Positions 1 through 6,264 of a stretch of 11,235 nt of DNA are shown in pieces. The notes beneath the pieces are model-generated. The model saw only the letters and a program-made list of their open reading frames with translations, was not told the origin of the DNA and searched no databases. The stretch comes from Euryarchaeota archaeon UBA103 (GTDB lineage Archaea > Thermoplasmatota > Poseidoniia > Poseidoniales > Thalassarchaeaceae). The stretch is taken from positions 1,044 through 12,278 of the forward strand of contig DAYH01000021.1 in the NCBI GenBank assembly GCA_002506825.1. Direction: 5' to 3'. The first letter of the stretch is position 1. Every line of letters starts with the position of its first letter. The translations under genes were made by a program, and so were the position numbers.

Positions 1-1070
1 AGCCACAAATTGTATGATGCGGCTGACATCATCATCGCCCTCATTCTGAAGTTTATCCATCCTGTAGACCTCAGTTGCCTCATACAGGCATCGAAGAATG
101 ACCATCCTGTCTTTCCCGTCTTCCACTTTGCAAACCTAACGGCATCGAGTTTTCTTCCCATATTCTGGTCTATTACGGGATTTTGCGCGACCAAGTCTAA
201 GTCGGGCTCCATTTCCATTTTTTGAATAAAGTGGCATCTCCAAGCCAATCTCCTCCTGAATGATGAAAGACTCTTGATCCAATCTACATGTCCGTCAACT
301 TGAGATTTATTTTTCCTTATCCAATCAATCCTCGAATTTGTTCTCTGGACCGCTCTCCTCATGGAGAGGGACCCAGAGGAGAAGTAGGGCGACAAGCCAG
401 ATCCATACTTTACGGAAAGGACGGGACTCGATATGGCCCATCTATACTCCTTGCTATTTTCTCCTAGGAAGGTATCGAGTCTTCTGATAGCGGCCCTTTC
501 TCCTGGTTCGGGCCTATCTGTCAATACTCTCGGAGTGAATCCAATATCCTCCAATCTGGGCACCAATCCATCAAAGTGTATCGCTTCCTTGAAAATCGGA
601 GGGGAGCTCAGTGAATCACGCATCCTCTTGTCTCGCTCCCTCTTCCAGACATCCCTATTCCCCAGTCTCCTGACAACCCCGTTATTCGGATATTCAATCC
701 ATTTAATCCCTCTCGATTTACAAAATTTCGATACCTTTAGATCCCTCTCGTATGACCATGAATTTCCGGTTTCTTCATGTGAAAGCAGCCTTTCAATGCC
801 ATAGTTTGCGTGTATTTCTTCCAGTACCTCAACGGCATCCCCCAAGCCATAGTGCAGGGATGCACCAGTATCGCGAAGGGTACTAGATAGGTCAATTGCA
901 CAATCAAGCTCCCATTGGATGTGTATGGGGTCTGTATCGTCCTGCTCCAGTCTCTCAGGTTCTAGGATGTACAAGCAGATTACCGGTCTCCCTGACAGCG
1001 AGGCGCTGAGCAGGGGAACATGGTCCCTCGTTCGCAAGTCTCTCTTGAACCAGACCACGTCCATGGACAT
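1..1070 (-). CDS. Photolyase/cryptochrome-family protein, bacterial-type lineage (partial, C-terminus off left edge)
   Basis: The reverse strand reads open from ATG at 1070 to the window edge: 356 full codons, no stop, no frameshift. The N-terminus (VVWFKRDLRTRDHVPLL) is the photolyase N-terminal Rossmann-like domain. Residues about 97-110 (LLSHEETGNSWSYERD) and 128-135 (PNNGVVRR) are hallmarks of a widespread, poorly characterised group of bacterial 'deoxyribodipyrimidine photolyase/cryptochrome' proteins. The FAD-binding helical domain begins near residue 190 and holds GLSPYFSSGSLSMR (225-238), a WRCHFIQKME segment (277-286) and FFDACMRQLRSTGWINFRMR (325-344). About 150 C-terminal residues, including the FAD-proximal Asn region, are missing. 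An in-frame TAA lies upstream and no earlier ATG intervenes; a second ATG two codons later (1064) is possible. It lies 63 nt downstream of the (6-4)-type photolyase gene on the same strand but has its own TATA-like box. Whether it repairs CPDs, repairs another lesion or acts as a photosensor cannot be told from sequence. Confidence 0.9.
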   Translation of the reverse strand, partial: MSMDVVWFKRDLRTRDHVPLLSASLSGRPVICLYILEPERLEQDDTDPIHIQWELDCAIDLSSTLRDTGASLHYGLGDAVEVLEEIHANYGIERLLSHEETGNSWSYERDLKVSKFCKSRGIKWIEYPNNGVVRRLGNRDVWKRERDKRMRDSLSSPPIFKEAIHFDGLVPRLEDIGFTPRVLTDRPEPGERAAIRRLDTFLGENSKEYRWAISSPVLSVKYGSGLSPYFSSGSLSMRRAVQRTNSRIDWIRKNKSQVDGHVDWIKSLSSFRRRLAWRCHFIQKMEMEPDLDLVAQNPVIDQNMGRKLDAVRFAKWKTGKTGWSFFDACMRQLRSTGWINFRMRAMMMSAASYNLW

Positions 1071-1074
1071 GTTC

Positions 1075-1098
1075 GTACAATAGATAGTACAAGTATAA
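1075..1098. repeat. Short GTACAA direct repeats at the start of the partial photolyase-family gene
   Basis: On the plus strand GTACAA occurs at 1075-1080 and 1087-1092 (12-bp period), followed directly by the near-copy GTATAA at 1093-1098. Read in the gene's direction this is TTGTAC-N6-TTGTAC, placed between the TATA-like box and the start codon. A regulator bound there would block transcription start. The spacing is visible in the sequence; an operator function is inference. Confidence 0.3.
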
Positions 1099-1099
1099 A
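1092..1099 (-). promoter_or_regulatory. TATA-like box for the partial photolyase-family gene
   Basis: On the minus strand TTTATACT lies with its centre about 26 nt before the ATG at 1070. That is the archaeal TATA-to-start distance expected if transcription begins at or next to the start codon. No Shine-Dalgarno sequence precedes the ATG, which fits a leaderless mRNA. This suggests the gene can be transcribed separately from the photolyase gene upstream. Confidence 0.45.
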
Positions 1100-1133
1100 C
1101 CCCAGTTTACCATCGATTCGTAACTGAAAATAC

Positions 1134-2684
1134 CTATTTCTCTCTACTGGCCTTGAACCGAATCAGATTTTCCTTCCTACTCTGTTTTCTGTCTACAATT
1201 GGCAGCGGATAATCGTCCCCAATCATACATCCTGCCGACTTCTGAATAGAAATCGGGGCCAAGTGAGGCTCGAAGATGTATTTCGAGGGAAATGATCGAA
1301 GCTCTGGGACCCAGTATCGAATGAACTCTGCATTCACAGTCTCCACATTCAAACTAGACTTGGAATCAGGGCAGGGATTGTATATTCGATAATATGGCAT
1401 GGAGAAGGGAGCCACTCCTGCAAGCCAAAGCCAATTTCCATTATTCAGCGCCCAGTCGCTATCGACCAGTTTCCTTTCGAAGACGTCCCTCCCATGAGTC
1501 CAGTTCTGCCACAGCTGCCCCCTCGTTAGGAAGCACGATACCGCGTGTCTTCCCAAGTGATGCATCCATCCAGTTTCATCCAGTTGCCTCATCATGGCAT
1601 CAATGTAGGGGTATCCGGTACTCCCCGTTTCCCAGGCCATTATTTTCTCTCTGTCGAAATCATCCCATGCCACCTCGATGCAGCTATCATTTCCTACGTC
1701 GCTATCCCAGTTCTCGACCGACCTCGATAGTAGATAGAACATCTCTCTGAACATCATCTGTCCGTGTAACGACTCAGGAGGCTTGGTATGACTCCCACTC
1801 AAGTAGGAGCTCTCACACTCTCTCCATAGCATCCTGATCGATAGGCAACCACTGCTCAAATATGCCGATAGCCCAGTTGTGCTAGGCTCCCGGGGGTCAT
1901 CTTCAGAATTTGTTGATATGGTATTTGGCTTCCTAAATTCATTCACGAATTGCCTCCTATCTGTGACCTTATTTCTCAGTCTTTCCAATGCTTCAGTTTC
2001 CCCTCCTGGGAAGTATTGGGTATTATCGCTACGTTCAGGGTAAGTTTCCATAATGATCCTCTCTAGATCAGAGATTTCCAAGCAATTGACAGATGAATAT
2101 GCGTCAGTCAATGGTTTCGAATTATTTGGTACTGGGAGAGGGTCCCCTACCTCATAGAACCCCATTGAGTTGACATCAAAATGCCTCCTGAAGATTCTCT
2201 CCATATCCTTCATGGAATTAGGCTTCTTGTAATCCTTGGAGCCGACCACCTCCTCTATGTCGAGGAGCGTGTGCCTAGCTGGAAATGAGATAGTTCTGAA
2301 ACTCTCCGAAATACCGAACCAGTCTTTGAGAGCATCTTCAGCATCCCTAATCCTAGGCTCAGAACAGTATTCATATGCTAAGCATACCCTCTCCCCGCCT
2401 ATCCCAGTGACAATTTTTTTCAATACTTCCTGATAATCACCAGAGAATATTTTCAGACATATCCCCAGCTCCTTCCTCAATCCGCTATCCAGATCCTTCA
2501 GAGCCTGTTCAGTGAACTTAATTCTGTTGAAGCCGAGAGCCTCTCCTCCCCCATCTATCTCCCCTTCGTCAAAGATGTATATCGGGAGGATACTGTCCAC
2601 TTCATCGGAGCTACAGGCCCAAGTCAGAGCCTCATTATCGTGGAGTCTCAGTGATTTTCTAAACCACAGTACCGCAACAGTCAC
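1134..2684 (-). CDS. phr: Animal-type (6-4) photolyase / cryptochrome-family flavoprotein
   Basis: A 516-residue protein, full length for the family. The N-terminal photolyase domain starts with VLWFRKSLRLHDNEAL (5-20); the FAD-binding helical domain covers roughly 220-500. The C-terminal half follows eukaryotic (6-4) photolyases and animal cryptochromes closely: TGYPYIDAMMRQL (356-368), GWMHHLGRHAVSCFLTRG (372-389), DWALNNGNWLWLAG (410-423), FPSKYIFEPHLAP (465-477) and AGCMIGDDYPLPIV (484-497). H376 and H380 match the paired active-site histidines of (6-4) photolyases. Asn and Trp residues of the FAD pocket and electron-transfer region are kept. These enzymes use blue light and FADH- to reverse (6-4) pyrimidine-pyrimidone lesions. 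No long sensory tail is present, so repair is more likely than signalling. The start is GTG at 2684, with no Shine-Dalgarno and a TATA-like box about 26 nt upstream. A second photolyase-family gene follows on the same strand. Confidence 0.92.
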   Translation of the reverse strand: MTVAVLWFRKSLRLHDNEALTWACSSDEVDSILPIYIFDEGEIDGGGEALGFNRIKFTEQALKDLDSGLRKELGICLKIFSGDYQEVLKKIVTGIGGERVCLAYEYCSEPRIRDAEDALKDWFGISESFRTISFPARHTLLDIEEVVGSKDYKKPNSMKDMERIFRRHFDVNSMGFYEVGDPLPVPNNSKPLTDAYSSVNCLEISDLERIIMETYPERSDNTQYFPGGETEALERLRNKVTDRRQFVNEFRKPNTISTNSEDDPREPSTTGLSAYLSSGCLSIRMLWRECESSYLSGSHTKPPESLHGQMMFREMFYLLSRSVENWDSDVGNDSCIEVAWDDFDREKIMAWETGSTGYPYIDAMMRQLDETGWMHHLGRHAVSCFLTRGQLWQNWTHGRDVFERKLVDSDWALNNGNWLWLAGVAPFSMPYYRIYNPCPDSKSSLNVETVNAEFIRYWVPELRSFPSKYIFEPHLAPISIQKSAGCMIGDDYPLPIVDRKQSRKENLIRFKASREK

Positions 2685-2705
2685 GTATTGTAGACTAAAT
2701 TTACT

Positions 2706-2714
2706 CTTTTATGC
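2706..2714 (-). promoter_or_regulatory. TATA-like box of the (6-4) photolyase gene
   Basis: On the minus strand GCATAAAAG is centred about 26 nt upstream of the GTG at 2684, in an AT-rich stretch within a moderate-GC region. No Shine-Dalgarno sequence lies before the GTG. Together these fit a leaderless archaeal promoter. Confidence 0.45.
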
Positions 2715-2800
2715 TATTGTTTTGGAAAAATACTGGTGCCACTGAAATCTCCCGACTCTAGGAAGACTTGAAGCCATGACCATTGTGGCAAGGTTGCTAC

Positions 2801-2876
2801 GGGACTGTAGCTCAGCTGGGAGAGCGCCGCACTGAAGATGCGGAGGCCGCTGGTTCAAGTCCGGCCAGTCCCACCA
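2801..2876 (+). tRNA. tRNA-Phe (anticodon GAA), CCA encoded
   Basis: The 76 nt fold into a complete cloverleaf. The acceptor stem GGGACTG (2801-2807) pairs with CAGTCCC (2866-2872). The D stem is GCTC/GAGC (2810-2813, 2822-2825). The anticodon stem CCGCA/TGCGG (2827-2831, 2839-2843) closes the loop CTGAAGA, with anticodon GAA at 2834-2836. The variable loop has 5 nt. The T stem GCTGG/CCGGC has one G-T pair and the loop TTCAAGT. The discriminator is A at 2873, and CCA is encoded at 2874-2876. There is no intron. The gene is convergent with the RNase PH gene, whose stop codon lies 25 nt beyond, and divergent from the photolyase gene. I could not identify a convincing TATA box about 26 nt upstream of 2801. 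Confidence 0.97.
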
Positions 2877-2901
2877 ATCTGACTCTTGTCGTAGACTTTG
2901 T

Positions 2902-3759
2902 TCAATTTCCGTTGAGGCTCTCGACCTGCATTCGATGGAGCCTCTCCAATCCAACTTCGGCCATATCCATTAGGGAATCAAACTGCTTCCGCGAGTATGT
3001 CGCCTCCTCTCCGGTCCCCTGTACCTCGACCAGCATTCCATCACTGGTCCCAACTACATTCATGTCCACGTCAGCATTACTGTCCAGAACATAATCCAAA
3101 TCGAGGTAAACCTCGCCATCTACGAGACCGACACTGATTGCCGATACATCATTGGGCATCACCAGATTTTCATGGGCGAGCTTCTCCTCATCAGTCAGCT
3201 TAGGTGCAGTCCAACCATTGGAGATATCCTCTCTAGACGGCCTCAGCTCCTTTGGCAGACACTCCCCTGATTCTATGAGGCGGCGAACTGCAAGTCGAAG
3301 TCCCATACACGCGGCAGTGATAGACGCACATCTTGTCCCACCATCCGCATTCAATATGTCACAGTCAACGGTCAGAGCTACTGGTCCAAGAGCTTCTAGA
3401 TCTACGGCCCCTCTTAGTGACCTCGCCACCAGTCTTTCGATCTCCATTGTCCTTCCCTTGGCACCATTCCTCTCTCTTCTGAATCTAGAATCTGTTGATC
3501 CTGGAAGTAGTGAATACTCAGCGTGAACCCACCCTCTGTCAGAGTTCTTAGGGAACCACCGTGGAAGTGAGGGTGCCTTGGTCACACAAATCAAGACAAT
3601 CGTGTCTCCCTGTTTGTATAGCAATGAAGACAGAGCATTGGGCGTGAAGTCCAAAGTCACATCCATTTCACGTAGTTCGTCGTTCTCTCTGTCGCTACTA
3701 ATGTCTCCAGACTTCATCTTCGCCATGACTCTCCGAGTGGCCATCACATGTTCAATCAT
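2902..3759 (-). CDS. rph: Bacterial-type ribonuclease PH
   Basis: A 285-residue phosphorolytic 3'-to-5' exoribonuclease of the RNase PH fold. It follows bacterial RNase PH, which trims tRNA 3' ends, rather than the archaeal exosome subunit Rrp41. Matches run in order: DRGWVHAEYSLLPGSTDSR (74-92), GRTMEIERLVARSLRGAVDL (102-121) with the phosphate-site Arg at 103, DCDILNADGGTRCASITAAC (132-151), AISVGLVDGE (207-216), DLDYVLDSNADVDMNVV (220-236) with D226 and D232 matching the paired catalytic aspartates, and VEVQGTGE (244-251). Two features are odd. The N-terminal R-x-D-G-R motif is replaced by DRENDELR (23-30), and about 30 extra residues, rich in charge, sit at about 168-203 before the AISVG strand. 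The ATG at 3759 overlaps the mogA stop (ATGA, 3756-3759), so translation is probably coupled; a second ATG at residue 6 is possible. The gene may have been acquired from bacteria. Confidence 0.9.
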   Translation of the reverse strand: MIEHVMATRRVMAKMKSGDISSDRENDELREMDVTLDFTPNALSSLLYKQGDTIVLICVTKAPSLPRWFPKNSDRGWVHAEYSLLPGSTDSRFRRERNGAKGRTMEIERLVARSLRGAVDLEALGPVALTVDCDILNADGGTRCASITAACMGLRLAVRRLIESGECLPKELRPSREDISNGWTAPKLTDEEKLAHENLVMPNDVSAISVGLVDGEVYLDLDYVLDSNADVDMNVVGTSDGMLVEVQGTGEEATYSRKQFDSLMDMAEVGLERLHRMQVESLNGN

Positions 3760-4307
3760 TCGCGTCTTGCATGAGCTGGACGGAATGCCTCTACTACTGA
3801 TGAATCGGTAGTAATGTAAGGGCCTCCAATCAAATCCACGCAGTATGGAACCGCTGAGAACACTTCGTCCAGAATCTCCCTGATTGACTTGGGTGAGCCG
3901 GGAAGATTGATTATCAGAGACTCCCCTCTAATTCCTGCGACCTGCCTGGATAAAACTGCCGTAGGTACGTAATTCAATGAAATAGAACGCATCTTCTCAG
4001 CAAAACCAGGGAGCATCTTGTCACATACCGCGGCTGTCGCCTCTGGAGTGACATCCCTTGGAGATGGGCCAGTCCCGCCCGTAGTAACAACCACCGAGCA
4101 TCCTCGATTATCTATCATATCGATCAATGAGGAGACTATCCGCTGCTCGTCGTCTGGAACTACTACTCTCTCTACCTCCCAAGGAGAAGTCAGAGTCTCT
4201 TCTAGAAATTCCTCAATTGAAGGCCCACTCAGGTCTTCGTACTCTCCCGAGCTAGCCCTATCCGATGCAGTCAGAATTCCAAACCTGCAATACTCGCCCG
4301 CGCCCAT
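3756..4307 (-). CDS. mogA: Molybdopterin adenylyltransferase (MogA-type)
   Basis: A 183-residue, single-domain MogA/MoaB-fold protein. In molybdenum cofactor synthesis this family activates molybdopterin with ATP to give adenylyl-molybdopterin before metal insertion. The visible signatures are GILTASDRAS (10-19), VVVPDDEQ (48-55), TTGGTGPSPRDVTPEA (75-90) with D85 at the conserved catalytic Asp, PGFAEKMRSISLNYVPTAVL (100-119), LSRQVAGIRG (119-128), and INLPGSPKSI (133-142). The stretch from PGFAEKMR through VPYCVDLIGGPY is very like bacterial MogA, closer than to the usual archaeal MoaB, so transfer from bacteria is plausible. It overlaps the following rph by ATGA. There is no Shine-Dalgarno; a TATA-like GATTAATC about 26 nt upstream of the ATG suggests leaderless transcription. 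No other molybdenum cofactor gene lies in the window. Confidence 0.9.
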   Translation of the reverse strand: MGAGEYCRFGILTASDRASSGEYEDLSGPSIEEFLEETLTSPWEVERVVVPDDEQRIVSSLIDMIDNRGCSVVVTTGGTGPSPRDVTPEATAAVCDKMLPGFAEKMRSISLNYVPTAVLSRQVAGIRGESLIINLPGSPKSIREILDEVFSAVPYCVDLIGGPYITTDSSVVEAFRPAHARRE

Positions 4308-4329
4308 GGCCGGGAGAGGGGGTCATTCC

Positions 4330-4337
4330 GATTAATC
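4330..4337 (-). promoter_or_regulatory. TATA-like box of the mogA-rph operon
   Basis: The palindromic GATTAATC is centred about 26 nt before the ATG at 4307, with no Shine-Dalgarno in between. The spacing fits a leaderless archaeal transcript of mogA-rph. Confidence 0.35.
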
Positions 4338-4472
4338 ACGTCGGTTTCAGTATCTCCTCCGATGAACACCTTCATGTACCGCCGATGAAAACCTCTGTAA
4401 CCTGAGGTGATGAAGTGCTGAGTCTTCCCCAAACCGCACGTTGCAGTATCACCCTTGAATCACTGCCAGTTC

Positions 4473-4484
4473 CCGATAAATCGG
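4473..4484 (+). promoter_or_regulatory. Inverted repeat, possible RPA promoter element
   Basis: CCGAT-AA-ATCGG is a 5-bp perfect inverted repeat with a 2-nt spacer; its core GATAAAT is TATA-like. If used as the TATA box, transcription would start near 4505 and give a leader of about 35 nt that contains the Shine-Dalgarno sequence. This is a positional argument only. Confidence 0.25.
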
Positions 4485-4515
4485 AAATTGCCAATTCGGG
4501 CCAGTTAGACTCAGC

Positions 4516-4532
4516 CTTCCTCACGTAGGAGG
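4516..4532 (+). promoter_or_regulatory. RPA Shine-Dalgarno site inside a small hairpin
   Basis: CTTCCT... at 4516-4521 (CTTCCT) pairs with AGGAGG at 4527-4532 around a 5-nt loop CACGT: six pairs including one T-G. The 3' arm is exactly the strong Shine-Dalgarno GGAGG (4528-4532), 7 nt before the ATG at 4540. When folded, the hairpin would hide the ribosome binding site. The motif and spacing are seen in the sequence; regulation is inference. Confidence 0.4.
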
Positions 4533-4539
4533 CAGAGAA

Positions 4540-6264
4540 ATGACCGTTGAAGGGAAGTACGCAAACCTAGTAGCCACTGTTAAGCAAGAATGTAAGGACG
4601 CCGATGAGAAAGATATTGTTGAGGAATTTAGGAGATATGAGGAAGAGTTCCTCATCCCACCAGAAGATGCTTTGAGATCCGTTATCAGGAAGTTCCAAAC
4701 AGCCGCTGGAATCGAATTGACTGGGTCCACTTCCGCCAGATCGCCTTCTTCGGAGATAAAGAAAATCGATCGATTCTCAGAGCTAGGGTCTGATGATAGG
4801 AACGTTACTGTGGAAGTTGCAGTGGTCTCTTACACCCCTAGGGTGCAGAAAATGAAGAACGGAGAAGAGAGGCAGATTGCTTTCGGATGGATAGAAGACA
4901 ATCCCTGGGAGCCAGGAGACAAGAGAGAGCGATGGGACTACAAGGATTGGGGCGGTCATAGTCAGAATCTAGCTCCCGGTTCGGTAGTAAGGCTAGAGGG
5001 CGTATCGGTAAACGAGTGGAACGATAAGAAATCAATCAATATCAACAGAACTTCGAGGATTTCTGTTTTGAGGGAGGGGGGACAGGCTAACCTGCAGCCA
5101 TCCGATGAGCCAATCAGTATTGAGAAGGCGTCTCAGTCAGAAGGTTTCGTAAACATAGTCGCTAGGGTACTATCGACTAAGCCAGATGTAATCGTGAAGA
5201 GGGACGGGTCAGGGCATTTGAATGTCGTCAGAGGGCGCTTGGCGGACGGATCTGGAAGTATCTCAATGCTGTCTTGGGCCGATTTCGATCATGAACCAGG
5301 GACCCTGCTCAAGATAGAGGGGGCATCAATAAGAAGATTCAGAGATACCCCCGAGGTGAATATCAGTGACTCATCTAGGGTAGAGGTCTTCCATGACAGC
5401 TCCTTCGCCAGTCTAGAAGATCTGGCACCAACCACCAGAAGCACCATATCCGGTCTGAGAAACGGCATGAGGGATGTAGAAATCACACTTCAGGTTGAAT
5501 CTTGGTATCAGAGAACGTTCACATCCAAAGATGGTACTGAGAAAGTCGTCCGAAGCGGTGACGTAATGGATCCAACTGGAAGATGCAGGCTAACTGCATG
5601 GTGCGACTTCGACCCAAAGCCTGGTGACTTCATCCATCTGACCGAGGCTAGGGTCCAGTCATGGCAGGGATCGCCGGATCTAGTCATAGACGATGACACA
5701 CAGGCAAAAAGCTTGGAGAGCCCTACATGGGAGAAGATAGATCCAGAGGATCATTGGGTAGATGTGGGACTCACTGAACTGATTGGAGGAGGCACCAGGA
5801 GAGGAGTCAGAACCAATGGAACGATCGTTCTAGTTACCGGTGACTCAGGGATAATCGAGAGGTGTCCCGTTCAATTACCAGACAGGGACAGAAAGTGTAG
5901 AAAGAGGCTCAGAGATGGAAATTGCATAGATTGCGGACCACAGAGGGGAGACGAGGATCTACGAATCAGAATGGTTCTCGATGACGGGGTCTCCAACGTA
6001 TCCCTACTGCTCTCCAAGGATCCAGCAGAGAAGTTCTTGGGAATGACCCAGGCAGAGGTAGCGGAAACAATATCCAAGGATGGCCAAGAAGCATTCCTCA
6101 CATCAGTGAGAGAGAAGTCTCTCGGAAGAGGTGTTTCAGTCAACGGCCTCGCCCTCATAGATGATCAGGGTGCGATGCTTCTCGCAGACAGTGTACAGGA
6201 CGATGGTTTGGATGCATCCAAGGCCGCTGAAATGGTCATCGAAAAGTGGGAGGTGGCAATGTGA
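4540..6264 (+). CDS. rpa: Replication protein A large subunit (multi-OB-fold, zinc finger)
   Basis: A 574-residue euryarchaeal RPA-type single-stranded DNA-binding protein, which coats ssDNA in replication, recombination and repair. A helical acidic N-terminus (about 1-55) leads through a Ser-rich linker (60-72) to three OB-fold units at roughly 85-178, 195-285 and 305-390. Each shows strands ending in GS/PG-x-hydrophobic motifs: LAPGSVVRLEGVSV (144-157), EPGTLLKIEGASIRRF (252-267) and KPGDFIHLTEARVQSW (360-375). A C-terminal domain carries a C4 zinc-binding pattern C442-x10-C453-x8-C462-x2-C465, as in the C-terminal OB domain of archaeal RPA and eukaryotic RPA70. OB1 has an unusual Trp-rich insertion (117-137). 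The start ATG at 4540 has GGAGG 7 nt upstream. The stop overlaps the start of the RPA-associated gene by one base (TGATG), so the two are very likely translated as a coupled pair. Confidence 0.92.
   Translation: MTVEGKYANLVATVKQECKDADEKDIVEEFRRYEEEFLIPPEDALRSVIRKFQTAAGIELTGSTSARSPSSEIKKIDRFSELGSDDRNVTVEVAVVSYTPRVQKMKNGEERQIAFGWIEDNPWEPGDKRERWDYKDWGGHSQNLAPGSVVRLEGVSVNEWNDKKSININRTSRISVLREGGQANLQPSDEPISIEKASQSEGFVNIVARVLSTKPDVIVKRDGSGHLNVVRGRLADGSGSISMLSWADFDHEPGTLLKIEGASIRRFRDTPEVNISDSSRVEVFHDSSFASLEDLAPTTRSTISGLRNGMRDVEITLQVESWYQRTFTSKDGTEKVVRSGDVMDPTGRCRLTAWCDFDPKPGDFIHLTEARVQSWQGSPDLVIDDDTQAKSLESPTWEKIDPEDHWVDVGLTELIGGGTRRGVRTNGTIVLVTGDSGIIERCPVQLPDRDRKCRKRLRDGNCIDCGPQRGDEDLRIRMVLDDGVSNVSLLLSKDPAEKFLGMTQAEVAETISKDGQEAFLTSVREKSLGRGVSVNGLALIDDQGAMLLADSVQDDGLDASKAAEMVIEKWEVAM
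6248..6256 (+). promoter_or_regulatory. Shine-Dalgarno that fixes the RPA-associated start
   Basis: GGGAGGTGG lies inside the end of the RPA coding region, 7 nt before the ATG at 6264. An in-frame GTG at 6246 would give six more residues but lies upstream of this site, so the ATG at 6264 is preferred. Confidence 0.6.

Larger units (their letters stand above)
4308..4539. other. Divergent intergenic region between mogA and RPA genes
   Basis: No gene of normal size is present. The stretch holds the mogA promoter at its left. Three GATGAA motifs follow at 4361, 4384 and 4409 (spacing 23 and 25 nt); each contains an ATG that opens a very short reading frame of 8, 6 and 3 codons, the first two overlapping as ATGA. 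An inverted repeat CCGAT-AA-ATCGG sits at 4473-4484 and could hold the RPA TATA element. A hairpin over the RPA ribosome binding site lies at its right end. Confidence 0.5.

Noticed and set aside
433..804. Plus-strand open frame of 123 codons near the left edge
   Set aside because: It lies wholly opposite the partial photolyase-family gene, which shows clear family motifs in its own frame. The plus-strand translation shows no recognisable domain.
2709..2954. Minus-strand reading frame of 81 codons containing DWPDLNQRPPHLQCGALP
   Set aside because: This is the antisense translation of the tRNA-Phe gene, a well-known source of spurious short proteins in annotations.
2902..3759. Exosome subunit Rrp41 as the identity of the RNase PH-fold protein
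   Set aside because: The GWV-AEY-LP, GRTMEI and DLDYVLDSNADVDMNVV segments match bacterial RNase PH, not archaeal Rrp41, which has different motifs at these places.
4382..4421. Canonical C/D box guide RNA
   Set aside because: The C box has a mismatch, only 1 nt separates D' from C', and only 4 nt lie between C' and D, too short for a guide. Kept only as a low-interest observation.
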